In this document: in pieces, positions 8,173 through 16,309 of the stretch
Position numbering within the stretch: the first letter of the stretch is position 1
Layout of the letters: every line of letters begins with the position of its first letter
From: Solidesulfovibrio magneticus RS-1
Lineage (GTDB): Bacteria; Desulfobacterota; Desulfovibrionia; Desulfovibrionales; Desulfovibrionaceae
Assembly (NCBI RefSeq): GCF_000010665.1
Contig: NC_012796.1
Span: 1,736,001-1,800,000, forward strand
Reading direction: 5' to 3'
Length of the DNA: 64,000 bases
Made by a program: the position numbers and the translations under genes
The notes under the pieces: generated by a model
Seen by the model: only the letters and a program-made list of their open reading frames with translations
Told to the model about the DNA's origin: nothing
The model's database searches: none

Positions 8173-9795
8173 TCAGGCGTCCCCGGCCGCCGCCGACGAC
8201 GACGGCAGGGATAGGGTCACCTTGGTCCCCTCGGGGCCGCTGTCCAGGACGATGGAACCGCTTTGCTCCTGCATGGCCCGCTGGGCCCTGGTCAGGCCCA
8301 TGCCCACGCCCACGGACTTGGTGGTGTAAAACGGGTCCATGACGAATTGGCGCTCCTCCTCCGGGATGCCCTTGCCGTTGTCTTCAATGACCACGGCGCT
8401 CCCCTGGGGGCCGGCCACGGCCGTCAGGCGCACGTCGCCGCCGCCGGCCGGCAGGGCTTCCACGGCGTTGACGGCGACCTCCCGGGCGGCCAGGGCGAGC
8501 AGCGCCGGATCGGCCAGGAGGATGCGGTCTTCGCCCAGGATTTCCCAATGCACCACAAGGCCAAGGCGGGCGGCGGCGTCTTCGCCGGCGGCCCGGGCCG
8601 CGGCCAGGATGTCGCCGGCCGGCGTCAGGATACGCTGGCTGGCGTGGATCTGACTGTAATCATTGACAGCCGTGGCGATGCGCTCGATGCGCCGGGCGGC
8701 GTCGATGATGCCGTCGAGGTATTCCAGGTAGTTTTGTTTCGGGCTTGGGGTCTTGATGAGCAGCCGGGCCAGCCCGCCGATGATGGTGGTGGGATTGCGC
8801 AACTGATGGGCCACGGCGGCGGCGATCTTACGCAGGCTTTGAAAGCGCAGGTTGGCCTGGGTCGTGACTTCCTGGCTGGCCCGACGGGCGTCTTCCAGGG
8901 CCTTCTGGGCCAGGGTCGCTTTGTCCTCGGCCTCGGTCCGGTGGGCCTGGATAGCCTCGATGTCGTGGCGCAGGATGTCGGTCATGGCATTGAGGGCGGC
9001 CTGGAGCCGGGCGGCTTCGTCGTCGCCCTCGGCGGCCAGATGCACGTCGAAATTGCCGGCGGCGATGTTCTCGGCCGCGGCGGTGGCTTCGGCCAGGGGC
9101 CGGGCCACGCTGTAGCCGATGGCCAGGCACAGGCCGCACAAGGCGAGCACCATGCAGGCGAACAGGGCGACGGAAATGGTGGCCGCCCTGGTGAAGGCCT
9201 TCTGGATGACGGCGGCGACACGAGCTTCCTCCCGGCGCACATTGTCGATGTACACTCCAGAGCCGATCCAGGCATCCGTGCCGGGTATCATCATGGCGTA
9301 GGAGAGCTTGTGTTCCTCGCCAGCCAGGGGTTTGTGGAAGATGTAGGACACGAAACCGCCGCCGGCCTGGGCTTGGCGCGCCAGTTCCAGGACATAGCGC
9401 ACGCCGTTGGCGTCGGTCAGGTCGGCGAGGTCCCGGCCGGCCAGTTCGGGCCGGGGCGGGAGCGCAATGTTGACAGTGCCCTGATAGACGAAGAAATAGC
9501 CCGAACCGTCATCCTCGAAACGGATAGGGTCAAGGATTTGCCGGATCAGCGCCTTGCGTCCGGCCTCGTCCGGGATGTCTTTGAGCAGTTGTCCCAAGGC
9601 CTCGGCCATGGACCCGACCGCAGCCGTCAATTTGCTTTTCTCGCCGTCGAGCATGGCCTCATGGGTCCGGCGGACCACGGTTTGTTCCAGGGGAACGGCG
9701 ATGGACACGGCGAAAAAAAACGTCGCCGCGGCAAAAACGACCACAAGCCCCACAAGGCCGAACAGGCGGACGGCGACCGGAACTCTTCGGAGCAT
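8173..9795 (-). CDS. membrane histidine kinase with Cache sensor and HAMP domains
   Basis: The 540-residue protein has a first transmembrane helix (residues about 8-28) and a periplasmic single-Cache domain whose core includes DGSGYFFVYQG and WIGSGVYID. A second helix follows (residues about 190-215), then HAMP and a coiled coil, a HisKA segment with the phospho-acceptor in VAHQLRNPTTIIGG, and a HATPase domain with N (VNAVEALPAG), G1 (IEDNGKGIP) and G2 (GVGMGLT) boxes. It should sense an extracytoplasmic small molecule and phosphorylate a response regulator that is not adjacent. The start at 9795 (MLRRVPVAVRLFGL) places the first helix at the N-terminus; the ribosome-binding site is weak (AGGATGGG), and an in-frame extension upstream looks non-coding. 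Confidence 0.88.
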   Translation of the reverse strand: MLRRVPVAVRLFGLVGLVVVFAAATFFFAVSIAVPLEQTVVRRTHEAMLDGEKSKLTAAVGSMAEALGQLLKDIPDEAGRKALIRQILDPIRFEDDGSGYFFVYQGTVNIALPPRPELAGRDLADLTDANGVRYVLELARQAQAGGGFVSYIFHKPLAGEEHKLSYAMMIPGTDAWIGSGVYIDNVRREEARVAAVIQKAFTRAATISVALFACMVLALCGLCLAIGYSVARPLAEATAAAENIAAGNFDVHLAAEGDDEAARLQAALNAMTDILRHDIEAIQAHRTEAEDKATLAQKALEDARRASQEVTTQANLRFQSLRKIAAAVAHQLRNPTTIIGGLARLLIKTPSPKQNYLEYLDGIIDAARRIERIATAVNDYSQIHASQRILTPAGDILAAARAAGEDAAARLGLVVHWEILGEDRILLADPALLALAAREVAVNAVEALPAGGGDVRLTAVAGPQGSAVVIEDNGKGIPEEERQFVMDPFYTTKSVGVGMGLTRAQRAMQEQSGSIVLDSGPEGTKVTLSLPSSSAAAGDA

Positions 9796-10157
9796 GACGT
9801 CCCATCCTGAAACAAGGTTATGCGACGGAGCATGGCAGAGTCCGGTGCTTTCGGCAACGTCCGGAGCTATGAAAGCGGTACGTCGGGAGCCGGCGGATGA
9901 TTCGGGTTTCCGCGTTGGGAAAATGGCTTCGGGGGCAAACAGGCTAGGGCCAGGGTGGGACCGGGCCGAATGGCCGTGCCGTCTGATCGGGACGGAAGGC
10001 GTGGACGGGGCAGGCGTCGTCGTCTCCCGCCGGGTGGTTCCCCTTGGCCCCAACCGCGACAGTACGCCGGGGCCGTCGGCCGGGGCACCGCCAGACGGCC
10101 AGCGCGGAAGTGCCCCCTATGCCGGGCGACAAGACGTCGGGGCCGGCGTACGGGGCG
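9796..10157. other. intergenic region, no gene seen
   Basis: These 362 bases separate the histidine kinase start from the end of the lipoprotein gene, both on the minus strand. Open frames cross it in several frames, but none has a credible start or a recognisable protein. Nothing repeat-like was found. Confidence 0.4.
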
Positions 10158-10664
10158 TCACTGCCAGGTGATGGTCAGGGTGCGCTTGCCCCACTGCACC
10201 GCGCCGCAGGCGTCGTCGCCGTAGAAAATGTCGATGGTCTTGTCGTGGCGGCCGTGCATGATGTCCAGAACCTTGAACTGCCCCAGGCCCTCGATGGTGA
10301 TGAGATCGCCCCGGTCCAGGCCCATGTCGAGGAGGTCCGGCGAGACGGCCACGGCCTTGCCGTCCCGGGTGAGCACGTCGCCCCAAGCGCCGCGCGTGGC
10401 CCGTTTGTTCTTGGCCTTGGGCGAGCAGCCGGTGTAGGCCAGGGCCTTGACGCGCACGGACTTGGAAGGCGCCAGCGGCCGCGTGCCGAAGAGATACCCG
10501 GGATCGTCGAGGCGGCCCACGGCGGCTTCCTCGGGTTTTTTCTTGGCCGTCGAGGGGGCGGCCTCGGCAAGCTGGCTGCCGCCTCGGGCCGTGGCGCAGC
10601 CCGGCAGGGACAGGGACGTCACGAGCAGGGTCAGGGCGGTTATCACGATTCGTGCTTGTCGCAT
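10158..10664 (-). CDS. 3D-domain lipoprotein, probable cell-wall-active enzyme
   Basis: The 168-residue product starts with a lipoprotein signal ending in the lipobox LSLPGC (Cys about residue 23). The C-terminal 100 residues resemble the '3D' double-psi beta-barrel domain shared with the catalytic part of MltA-type lytic transglycosylases and Rpf-like proteins: KALAYTGCSPK, WGDVLTRDGKAVAVSP, and a final block with DIMHGRHDKTIDIFYGDD carrying the aspartates that name the family. It probably acts on peptidoglycan at an envelope membrane. The ATG at 10664 has GGAG eight bases upstream; longer readings start in unrelated G+C-rich sequence. It is a single gene by spacing. Confidence 0.82.
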   Translation of the reverse strand: MRQARIVITALTLLVTSLSLPGCATARGGSQLAEAAPSTAKKKPEEAAVGRLDDPGYLFGTRPLAPSKSVRVKALAYTGCSPKAKNKRATRGAWGDVLTRDGKAVAVSPDLLDMGLDRGDLITIEGLGQFKVLDIMHGRHDKTIDIFYGDDACGAVQWGKRTLTITWQ

Positions 10665-11181
10665 CGTCGCTCCATGGCTTCGGGGCGACCGCGCCGTTGA
10701 CGCCGGCATCTGGCATATCGATGCCTGTTGGCGTCGGCTGTAGGTCGGGCGCGTGTGGCCCGGCCGTCGCGGTCGACCGCGTTGGTGGAGTGGCTCGCGT
10801 GGCGCGAGACATGCCCCGGCCGCCGACTGTCGACGACGGGGCGACGCGCGCATTGGCGTCGTCTTGGAAGCGGGCCTTGGCAAGACGCAGCGGCCTTGCC
10901 TGCCTGTAGCCTACCTATGGCGTTTGCGGGACGCCGTGTCAAGGCGGCGGCGGCTGGGCGGGCGGTGGCCAAAAAGGCCGGGCTGGCGGCGAGTTAGTCG
11001 CAAACGAAAGGGGAGCATCGTGCTCCCCTTTCGGAATGGTTCGTGATGCCGGGCGGTTGGCGGCGGGCAAAAAGTGTGGTTTTTTTGTCCGCCGCGTGTC
11101 TCGGATTTGGGCTATCTCCAAAACAACCCCGTAATTTCAGGGTGTTGGCAGCCTTGTCCGGTCCTGGAGACGGCGTCAGGC
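10665..11181. other. intergenic region between the lipoprotein gene and tatC
   Basis: No gene is recognised in these 517 bases. The only clear structure is a perfect palindrome at 11005-11033. Long open frames over 10730-11000 are in extremely G+C-rich sequence without ribosome-binding sites and do not resemble proteins. Confidence 0.4.
11005..11033. terminator. 13-bp perfect hairpin, probable bidirectional terminator
   Basis: CGAAAGGGGAGCA and TGCTCCCCTTTCG pair perfectly around the loop TCG. A short T run is built into the 3' arm on either strand. It lies 150 bases after the end of tatC on the minus strand and is the likely terminator of that transcript. Confidence 0.6.
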
Positions 11182-12324
11182 CTAGCCGGCCTTGGGGCCT
11201 TGGCCGTCGTCCTTGGCGGCCGCGTCGGCTTTTGCGGTCTTCTTGCCCTCGTGGGCGTCGGCCGTATGCCCTGCGTCAGTGGGGACGGCGTCGGCAGCGC
11301 CGGTTGCCTGAGCCTCGGTGTTTTGGGCGGTTTCGTCCGGGGCAGCGGTGGCATCAGCGGTTGCCGTGGCTTCGGGAGCCTCGGGCGCGCCCGGCGTGTC
11401 GGGCGAACGCGGCGGCTCCTTGGGGCCGCCGTCGGCCCCGGCTTCCTGCTCGGCCTTGCGCTGGGCCTTTTCCGCCAAGCGCTGCTTGTCCACGAACCAG
11501 GACACCCAGATGCCCACTTCGTAGAGCACGATCATGGGGCCGGCCATAAGGAGCTGGTTGATGGCGTCCGGAGTGGGCGTCAGCACGGCGGCCACGACAA
11601 AGCTCAACAGGATTGCCCAGCGGCGGAATTTGCGCAGGGCCTTGGTGCCGACCATGCCCAGGCTGGTGAGGAAAAAGATGAAGACCGGCAGTTCGAAGAT
11701 GACGCCAAAGGCGAACAGCAGCGTGACGGCCAGGGAGAAATAGGCGCTGATGGTCGGCATTACCGTGATGTAGTCCGAGGCATAGTCCACGAAGAACTTG
11801 AACCCGAACGGGAACACGATGAAATAGCCGAAAAGCGCGCCGCCGACGAAACACACCGCCGTGGCGAAGGCCACGGGAATGATGATCTTGCGTTCCTCTT
11901 TGTACAGCCCCGGGGCCACGAACTGCCACAACTGATAGAAGATATAGGGGCTGGCCACGAACGCGCCGGCCACCATGGCCAGCTTCATGACCGTGAAAAA
12001 CGTCTCAGGCAGGCTGGTGGCGATGAGCTTGCTGCCGGCCGGCATGACGTCCATCAGGGGCTTAAGGAGCACGTCGAGCAAGCGCTCGGCAAAGGAATAG
12101 CTCAGCGCAAACCCCACGCCCACGGCGATGAGGCAGCGCACCAGGCGTTGGCGCAATTCCACCAGATGCTCCAGCAGCGGCGCTTCCTTCATGTCCGAGG
12201 CTTTGCCCACGGCAGGAGACGGCGGCGGCGGCGTGACGGCGGCGGTGTCAGGCAAGGCGTCGCCGGCAGGGGCGGCCTCGGGCAGTGCTTGGGAATCGTC
12301 AACGGGCTTGGGCGTATCAGTCAT
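11182..12324 (-). CDS. tatC: Sec-independent (Tat) translocase subunit TatC
   Basis: TatC is the multi-spanning receptor that binds twin-arginine signals such as that of FdhA in this window. The core (residues about 45-290) starts with LLEHLVELRQRLVRCL, a TatC hallmark, and includes the F-P-Y/W-F motifs (ASPYIFYQLWQFVAPGLY) and six hydrophobic segments ending in NQLLMAGPMIVLYEVGI. At 380 residues it is longer than a typical 250-residue TatC because of an acidic/proline-rich N-terminal extension of about 40 residues and a low-complexity Ala/Thr/Glu-rich C-terminal tail of about 90. No tatA or tatB lies beside it within the window. Confidence 0.95.
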   Translation of the reverse strand: MTDTPKPVDDSQALPEAAPAGDALPDTAAVTPPPPSPAVGKASDMKEAPLLEHLVELRQRLVRCLIAVGVGFALSYSFAERLLDVLLKPLMDVMPAGSKLIATSLPETFFTVMKLAMVAGAFVASPYIFYQLWQFVAPGLYKEERKIIIPVAFATAVCFVGGALFGYFIVFPFGFKFFVDYASDYITVMPTISAYFSLAVTLLFAFGVIFELPVFIFFLTSLGMVGTKALRKFRRWAILLSFVVAAVLTPTPDAINQLLMAGPMIVLYEVGIWVSWFVDKQRLAEKAQRKAEQEAGADGGPKEPPRSPDTPGAPEAPEATATADATAAPDETAQNTEAQATGAADAVPTDAGHTADAHEGKKTAKADAAAKDDGQGPKAG

Positions 12325-12499
12325 GCGCTCCTCGTTTCCGGCAGGAACAAATTCTGCGGCTTTTGCCGCGCCTTGGGTTACGGCAGGACGCCGCCTGGGT
12401 CAAGGGGAAGGGGCCGGGCCGGCTTGGATCGCCGTCGCGCCGCCTGGACGTCGGTTCCACCGCCCGGCCATTGTGGCCAGAGACTGTTGGTGGGCGGCG

Positions 12500-14395
12500 C
12501 TAGAGCTCCACCTGAACGCCCAGTTCCACCACCCGACCGGGCGGCAGCCCGAAGTAGGCCGTGGCCGGCCGGGCGTTGCGGGACATGAGCGCAAAAAGGC
12601 TCTTGCGAAAGCCGGCCATCCTGGCCTTGCCCGTGGTGAGCAGGCTCTCGCGGCCCAGGAAATAGGTGGTGTCGGCCGGCGGATCGATGGGCACGCCAAG
12701 GTTTCGGGCCTGGGCCATGACGGCGGGCACGTCCGGGGTCTCCATGAAGCCGTAGCGGGCCACGATTCGGTAAAAGCCCTGGCCCATGTCCTGTATGTCC
12801 AGGCGGTCGGCCTCGGGGACGGTGGGCACGTCGGAGGCGGTGACGCTTAGGATCACGACCTTGTCGTGGAACACCTTGTTGTGCTTGTAGTGGTGGAGCA
12901 GGGTGACCGGCGTGCCCTGGGGCGACAGCGACATGAACACGGCCGTGCCGGGCACACGAATGGGATTTTTGGTCGAGACCTCGGACAAAAACAGCCGTAG
13001 CGGCACGGCCGTGGCCACGGACAGCCGGCGCAGGGCGGCCCGGCCGTCTTCCCAGGTGGCCATGGCCAGAACGATCAGGCCGGCGATGAGCAGGGTGAAC
13101 CAGCCGCCGTCGGCCACCTTGAGGAGGTTGGAGCCGAAGTAGGCCAGATCGAAGGCCAAAAAGATCAAGACCGGGGGCAGCACGCGGTACAGCGGCTGTT
13201 TCCAGGTCCAGCGGGCCACGAAGAAGTAGAGGATGGAGGTGATGCCCATGGTGGCCGTGACGGCGATGCCGTAAGCGGCGGCCAGGCGGCTGGATTCGCC
13301 AAAGGCCAGGGTCAGGCCGATGCAGGCCCACATGAGGGCGAAATTGACTTCCGGAATGTAGATCTGCCCTTCCATGTCGCTGGAGGTGTGCACGATGCGC
13401 AGGCGCGGGCACACGCCAAGCTGGATGGCCTGGCGCGTGAGCGAAAAGACCCCGGAAATAAGGGCCTGGGAGGCGATGACCGTGGCCGCCGTGGACAGCG
13501 CCGCCATGGGGTAGAGCAGGGTGTCGGGCACGAGGCTGTAAAACGGGTTGGGGGCGATGGAAGGATCGAGCAGCAGCCCCGCGCCCTGGCCGAAATAGTT
13601 GAGCAGCAGGCAGGGGAAGACCACCAGCAGCCAGGAGCGCTGGATGGGCCGGCGGCCGAAATGGCCGAGGTCGGCATACAGGGCCTCGCCGCCGGTGATG
13701 CACAACACCACCGAGCCGAGCACCACCACCCCATGTAGTTGGTTTTCCAGGAAGAACTTAACGGCATGGATCGGGTTGACGGCCGAGAGCACCTGGGGAG
13801 CCAGCAGGATTTCCTTAAGCCCCAGCACGGCCAGCACGGCGAACCAGACGAGCATGACCGGGCCGAAAACCTTGCCGATGCCGGCCGTACCCCGTCGCTG
13901 GACGGCAAAGAGGCCAAACAGAATCAGGCAGGTGATGGGCATGACCAGGGGGGCAGCGGCGTCGGTGGCCACGGTCAGGCCCTCCACGGCCGAGAGCACG
14001 GAAATGGCCGGGGTGATGATGCCGTCGCCGTAGAGCAGCGCCGCCCCGCACAGCCCCAGAAAAGCCAGGACCGTGCGCACGTGGCGATGGCCGGCGTCCT
14101 TGGGCAAAAGTTCGATGAGGGCGAAGATGCCGCCCTCGCCCCGGTTGTCGGCGGCGGTGATGAAAAGCACATACTTGACCGTGATAACCATGGTCAGGGA
14201 CCAGAAGATGAGCGAGAGCACGCCCAGAATGTTGTCCGGGGTCACGGCGATGGCGTGGATGCCGTGGAAACACTCCTTGATGGCGTACAGGGGACTGGTG
14301 CCGATGTCGCCGAAGACGACGCCGAGAGCGGCCAGGGTCAGGGCGGCGGTGGGCTTGGGGGCGTGGCCGCCGTGGGCGGCGCGGGGGCTGTTCAA
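12500..14395 (-). CDS. kup: Kup-family potassium transporter
   Basis: The protein of about 631 residues has the Kup N-terminal signature LAALGVVFGDIGTSPLYAI within the first 40 residues, then about twelve hydrophobic segments including ITGGEALYADLGHFG, and a cytoplasmic C-terminal domain. It should take up potassium by H+ symport. No ATG fits the expected N-terminus. The TTG at 14395 has GGAG at good spacing and gives MNSPRAAHGG before the family core, so it was chosen. A GTG at 14407 and a TTG at 14455 are in frame but lack a ribosome-binding site. The gene stands alone between tatC and a CysZ-like gene. Confidence 0.93.
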   Translation of the reverse strand: MNSPRAAHGGHAPKPTAALTLAALGVVFGDIGTSPLYAIKECFHGIHAIAVTPDNILGVLSLIFWSLTMVITVKYVLFITAADNRGEGGIFALIELLPKDAGHRHVRTVLAFLGLCGAALLYGDGIITPAISVLSAVEGLTVATDAAAPLVMPITCLILFGLFAVQRRGTAGIGKVFGPVMLVWFAVLAVLGLKEILLAPQVLSAVNPIHAVKFFLENQLHGVVVLGSVVLCITGGEALYADLGHFGRRPIQRSWLLVVFPCLLLNYFGQGAGLLLDPSIAPNPFYSLVPDTLLYPMAALSTAATVIASQALISGVFSLTRQAIQLGVCPRLRIVHTSSDMEGQIYIPEVNFALMWACIGLTLAFGESSRLAAAYGIAVTATMGITSILYFFVARWTWKQPLYRVLPPVLIFLAFDLAYFGSNLLKVADGGWFTLLIAGLIVLAMATWEDGRAALRRLSVATAVPLRLFLSEVSTKNPIRVPGTAVFMSLSPQGTPVTLLHHYKHNKVFHDKVVILSVTASDVPTVPEADRLDIQDMGQGFYRIVARYGFMETPDVPAVMAQARNLGVPIDPPADTTYFLGRESLLTTGKARMAGFRKSLFALMSRNARPATAYFGLPPGRVVELGVQVEL

Positions 14396-14574
14396 TCGGT
14401 TCTCCACGGACAGGGTGCTGCGGTCAGGCCGGAAGACGGCTGCCCGGGCGGGCAAACCGGGCCTTCATAGCGCCGGGGACGACGGCGGGCAAGAGGGCTG
14501 GGCCGCCTTGGGGGGCCACTAGGCGGCCGCCGCCAGCGTATCCGGGATTTCTTGACGCTAACGTGTCGGAATTG

Positions 14575-15300
14575 TCATTTTCCCGGCTGGTTCACGGAGC
14601 GCCCGGTCTGGTCGAGATAGAGCAGCGTGCCGCCCAGGATGGCGAAGGGGAAGAGGAGGATGTTGAGGCCAGGGATGAGCAGCGGCAGCCCAAAGCCCAG
14701 CAGCAGCAGGGGATTGCCGGCCAGTCGGCGCAGCCGCACGCCAAAGCGCTCTTCTTCCCGGCAAAACGGGTAGTCGAGGAAGTCCAGGGCCAGAAGCATG
14801 GCCGCCGCGGCCGGGGCCAGCACCTGCCCCAGGACCGGAATGAAGAGCAGCAGCAGCGGCGCGGCCATGACAAAGACCGCTTTCTTGATTTCCTCCAGCA
14901 TCAGCCGGCCAAAGGATAGGGCCGGCCCCTGGCGTGACGCGCCGGCCAGGGCCAGCATCCGCCCGGCGATGTGGTCGTACAACGGCGCAGCCAGGATGTT
15001 GGCCGTGACCATGAACAGGAAATACATGATGACAAAGGCCAGGACGTACAGGATGTACTTGAAAACATGCAGGTACAGCCAGGCCAGCGCGCCGGCCAGT
15101 CCGCCGGCCTGGGCGTCAGGGGACCACAGGGCGGCCAGCATCTGGTCGCCGTGGCTGGCGAACACGGCAAAGCCCACGCCGTAGAGCGCCAAAGCCAGGG
15201 CAAAGGGAATGGCGCAAAGGCCCAGATAGCCTTTGTGGGCCAGGGCGAAGCGGATGCCTCTGGCGTGGGCGGCGAGTCCTTTGGGAAAGGCGGTCAGCAT
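14575..15300 (-). CDS. EI24/CysZ-family inner membrane protein
   Basis: This 241-residue polytopic protein matches the EI24 domain family that includes CysZ. Hydrophobic segments lie at residues about 25-45, 65-100, 135-165 and 190-225, with the family-typical stretches NILAAPLYDHIAGRM and LDFLDYPFCREEERFGVRLRRL. CysZ proteins mediate sulfate uptake, so a sulfate-transport role is plausible in this organism; EI24 members of other function exist and no cys genes are adjacent. The ATG at 15300 has AGGAGG upstream. It follows the small gene at 15331 by 30 bases and is probably co-transcribed with it. Confidence 0.8.
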   Translation of the reverse strand: MLTAFPKGLAAHARGIRFALAHKGYLGLCAIPFALALALYGVGFAVFASHGDQMLAALWSPDAQAGGLAGALAWLYLHVFKYILYVLAFVIMYFLFMVTANILAAPLYDHIAGRMLALAGASRQGPALSFGRLMLEEIKKAVFVMAAPLLLLFIPVLGQVLAPAAAAMLLALDFLDYPFCREEERFGVRLRRLAGNPLLLLGFGLPLLIPGLNILLFPFAILGGTLLYLDQTGRSVNQPGK

Positions 15301-15330
15301 GGCGGTCGCCTCCTGGGAGCGGCTCTCCAA

Positions 15331-15615
15331 TCAGTTTTCGTCGGCGCGCTCCGGTTCCGGGGCCGGCCGGTCCTTGGGGGCCAGGGAGCCGTGGTAGCCT
15401 TCGGCGTCCTCGGCCAGGGCGGCCTGGATGCGCGTTACCTGGAAGGGCATCCCCAGGGCGCCGAGGTCGATGCGGGCCTTGGCTTCCTTGACGGCATGGG
15501 CTTCGTTGTGTCCATAGACAACGACGTATTCCATCTCCGATACGCTTTTTTGGCGACGAAACCAACCCGATGTAACAAGCACTTTAGTGGCAAAATAAAC
15601 GCGATACTTCTGCAT
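15331..15615 (-). CDS. conserved-looking small protein, unknown function
   Basis: The 94-residue product (MQKYRVYFATKVLVTSGWFR...) is mixed alpha/beta in appearance with a charged, proline-rich C-terminus (PKDRPAPEPERADEN) and no signal peptide or membrane helix. No family is recognised. The ATG at 15615 has CGGAG about 11 bases upstream. It ends 30 bases before the EI24/CysZ-like gene, which suggests one transcript. Confidence 0.6.
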   Translation of the reverse strand: MQKYRVYFATKVLVTSGWFRRQKSVSEMEYVVVYGHNEAHAVKEAKARIDLGALGMPFQVTRIQAALAEDAEGYHGSLAPKDRPAPEPERADEN

Positions 15616-15796
15616 GTTGCGTATAACTCCGGAAAAAGGGCGGCGGCAAGGACGGAATCGAGGCAGATTTGCCGACCGTCGAGGCGGCGGACACTACGCC
15701 AAGCCCGGCCGGTCGGCAAGTCCTGCTTCCCGGCTTGACCGGGGCGGCCGGGGCTTTCTACAGTCCTTTGCGCGCACGTCGCGCCAAGGAGGCGGC

Positions 15797-16309
15797 ATGA
15801 AACGGGTGTTTTGGATGCTGGCGACCTGCCTGACGATCCTGTCCGGCGGCCAGGCCCTGGCCGAAGAGCCGGCCAAAATCCTGGTCACGGCCAAACGGCT
15901 GGCCTGCGCCTATAGCCAGGGCATGAACGCCGTTTTTACGCCTCAGGGGCGGGTGAGCCTCAAGCCGCCCCTTGATCCCAACACGCCGGGACTGACCATC
16001 GCCATCACGGACCGGACCAAGAATCGGGCTGTGCTGGAGGAGGATGCCCTGGAGACGCCGGGCGTGCTCATGGTCTCGCCGGCCGGATTGTCGGTCATGG
16101 CCCGCTACGCCGACGGCGGCGTGACCATGGTGACGGTCTATCCGGTCCATGCCGGCGCTTCGGACAATCTGCTCATGGTTTCCTCTCGCCACGGGGCCGG
16201 CAGTGAACCGCAGGTCTCCCAACGCTACGGATTTTGCCGCCCCGGCCAGGAAACACCCTTGCCGGCCGAACCGCCCGCGCCGCCGCCGGCCAAAAAGAGC
16301 GGCCACTGA
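15797..16309 (+). CDS. secreted protein of unknown function, coupled to the downstream protease gene
   Basis: The 170-residue product has a cleavable Sec signal peptide (MKRVFWMLATCLTILSGGQALA, cleavage about residue 22) and a mature domain of about 120 residues with two cysteines (ACAYSQG and YGFCRPG), ending in a proline-rich tail (PAEPPAPPPAKKSGH). The ATG has AAGGAGG at ideal spacing. Its stop overlaps the start of the Sel1-protease gene (TGATG), indicating translational coupling. No family is recognised; a periplasmic partner or inhibitor of the protease is possible but unsupported by sequence. Confidence 0.75.
   Translation: MKRVFWMLATCLTILSGGQALAEEPAKILVTAKRLACAYSQGMNAVFTPQGRVSLKPPLDPNTPGLTIAITDRTKNRAVLEEDALETPGVLMVSPAGLSVMARYADGGVTMVTVYPVHAGASDNLLMVSSRHGAGSEPQVSQRYGFCRPGQETPLPAEPPAPPPAKKSGH

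Noticed and set aside
8263-9810. 515-codon open frame opposite the Cache histidine kinase
   Set aside because: It is a shadow of the kinase; its composition (Gly/His/Val-rich) is that of complement-strand translation.
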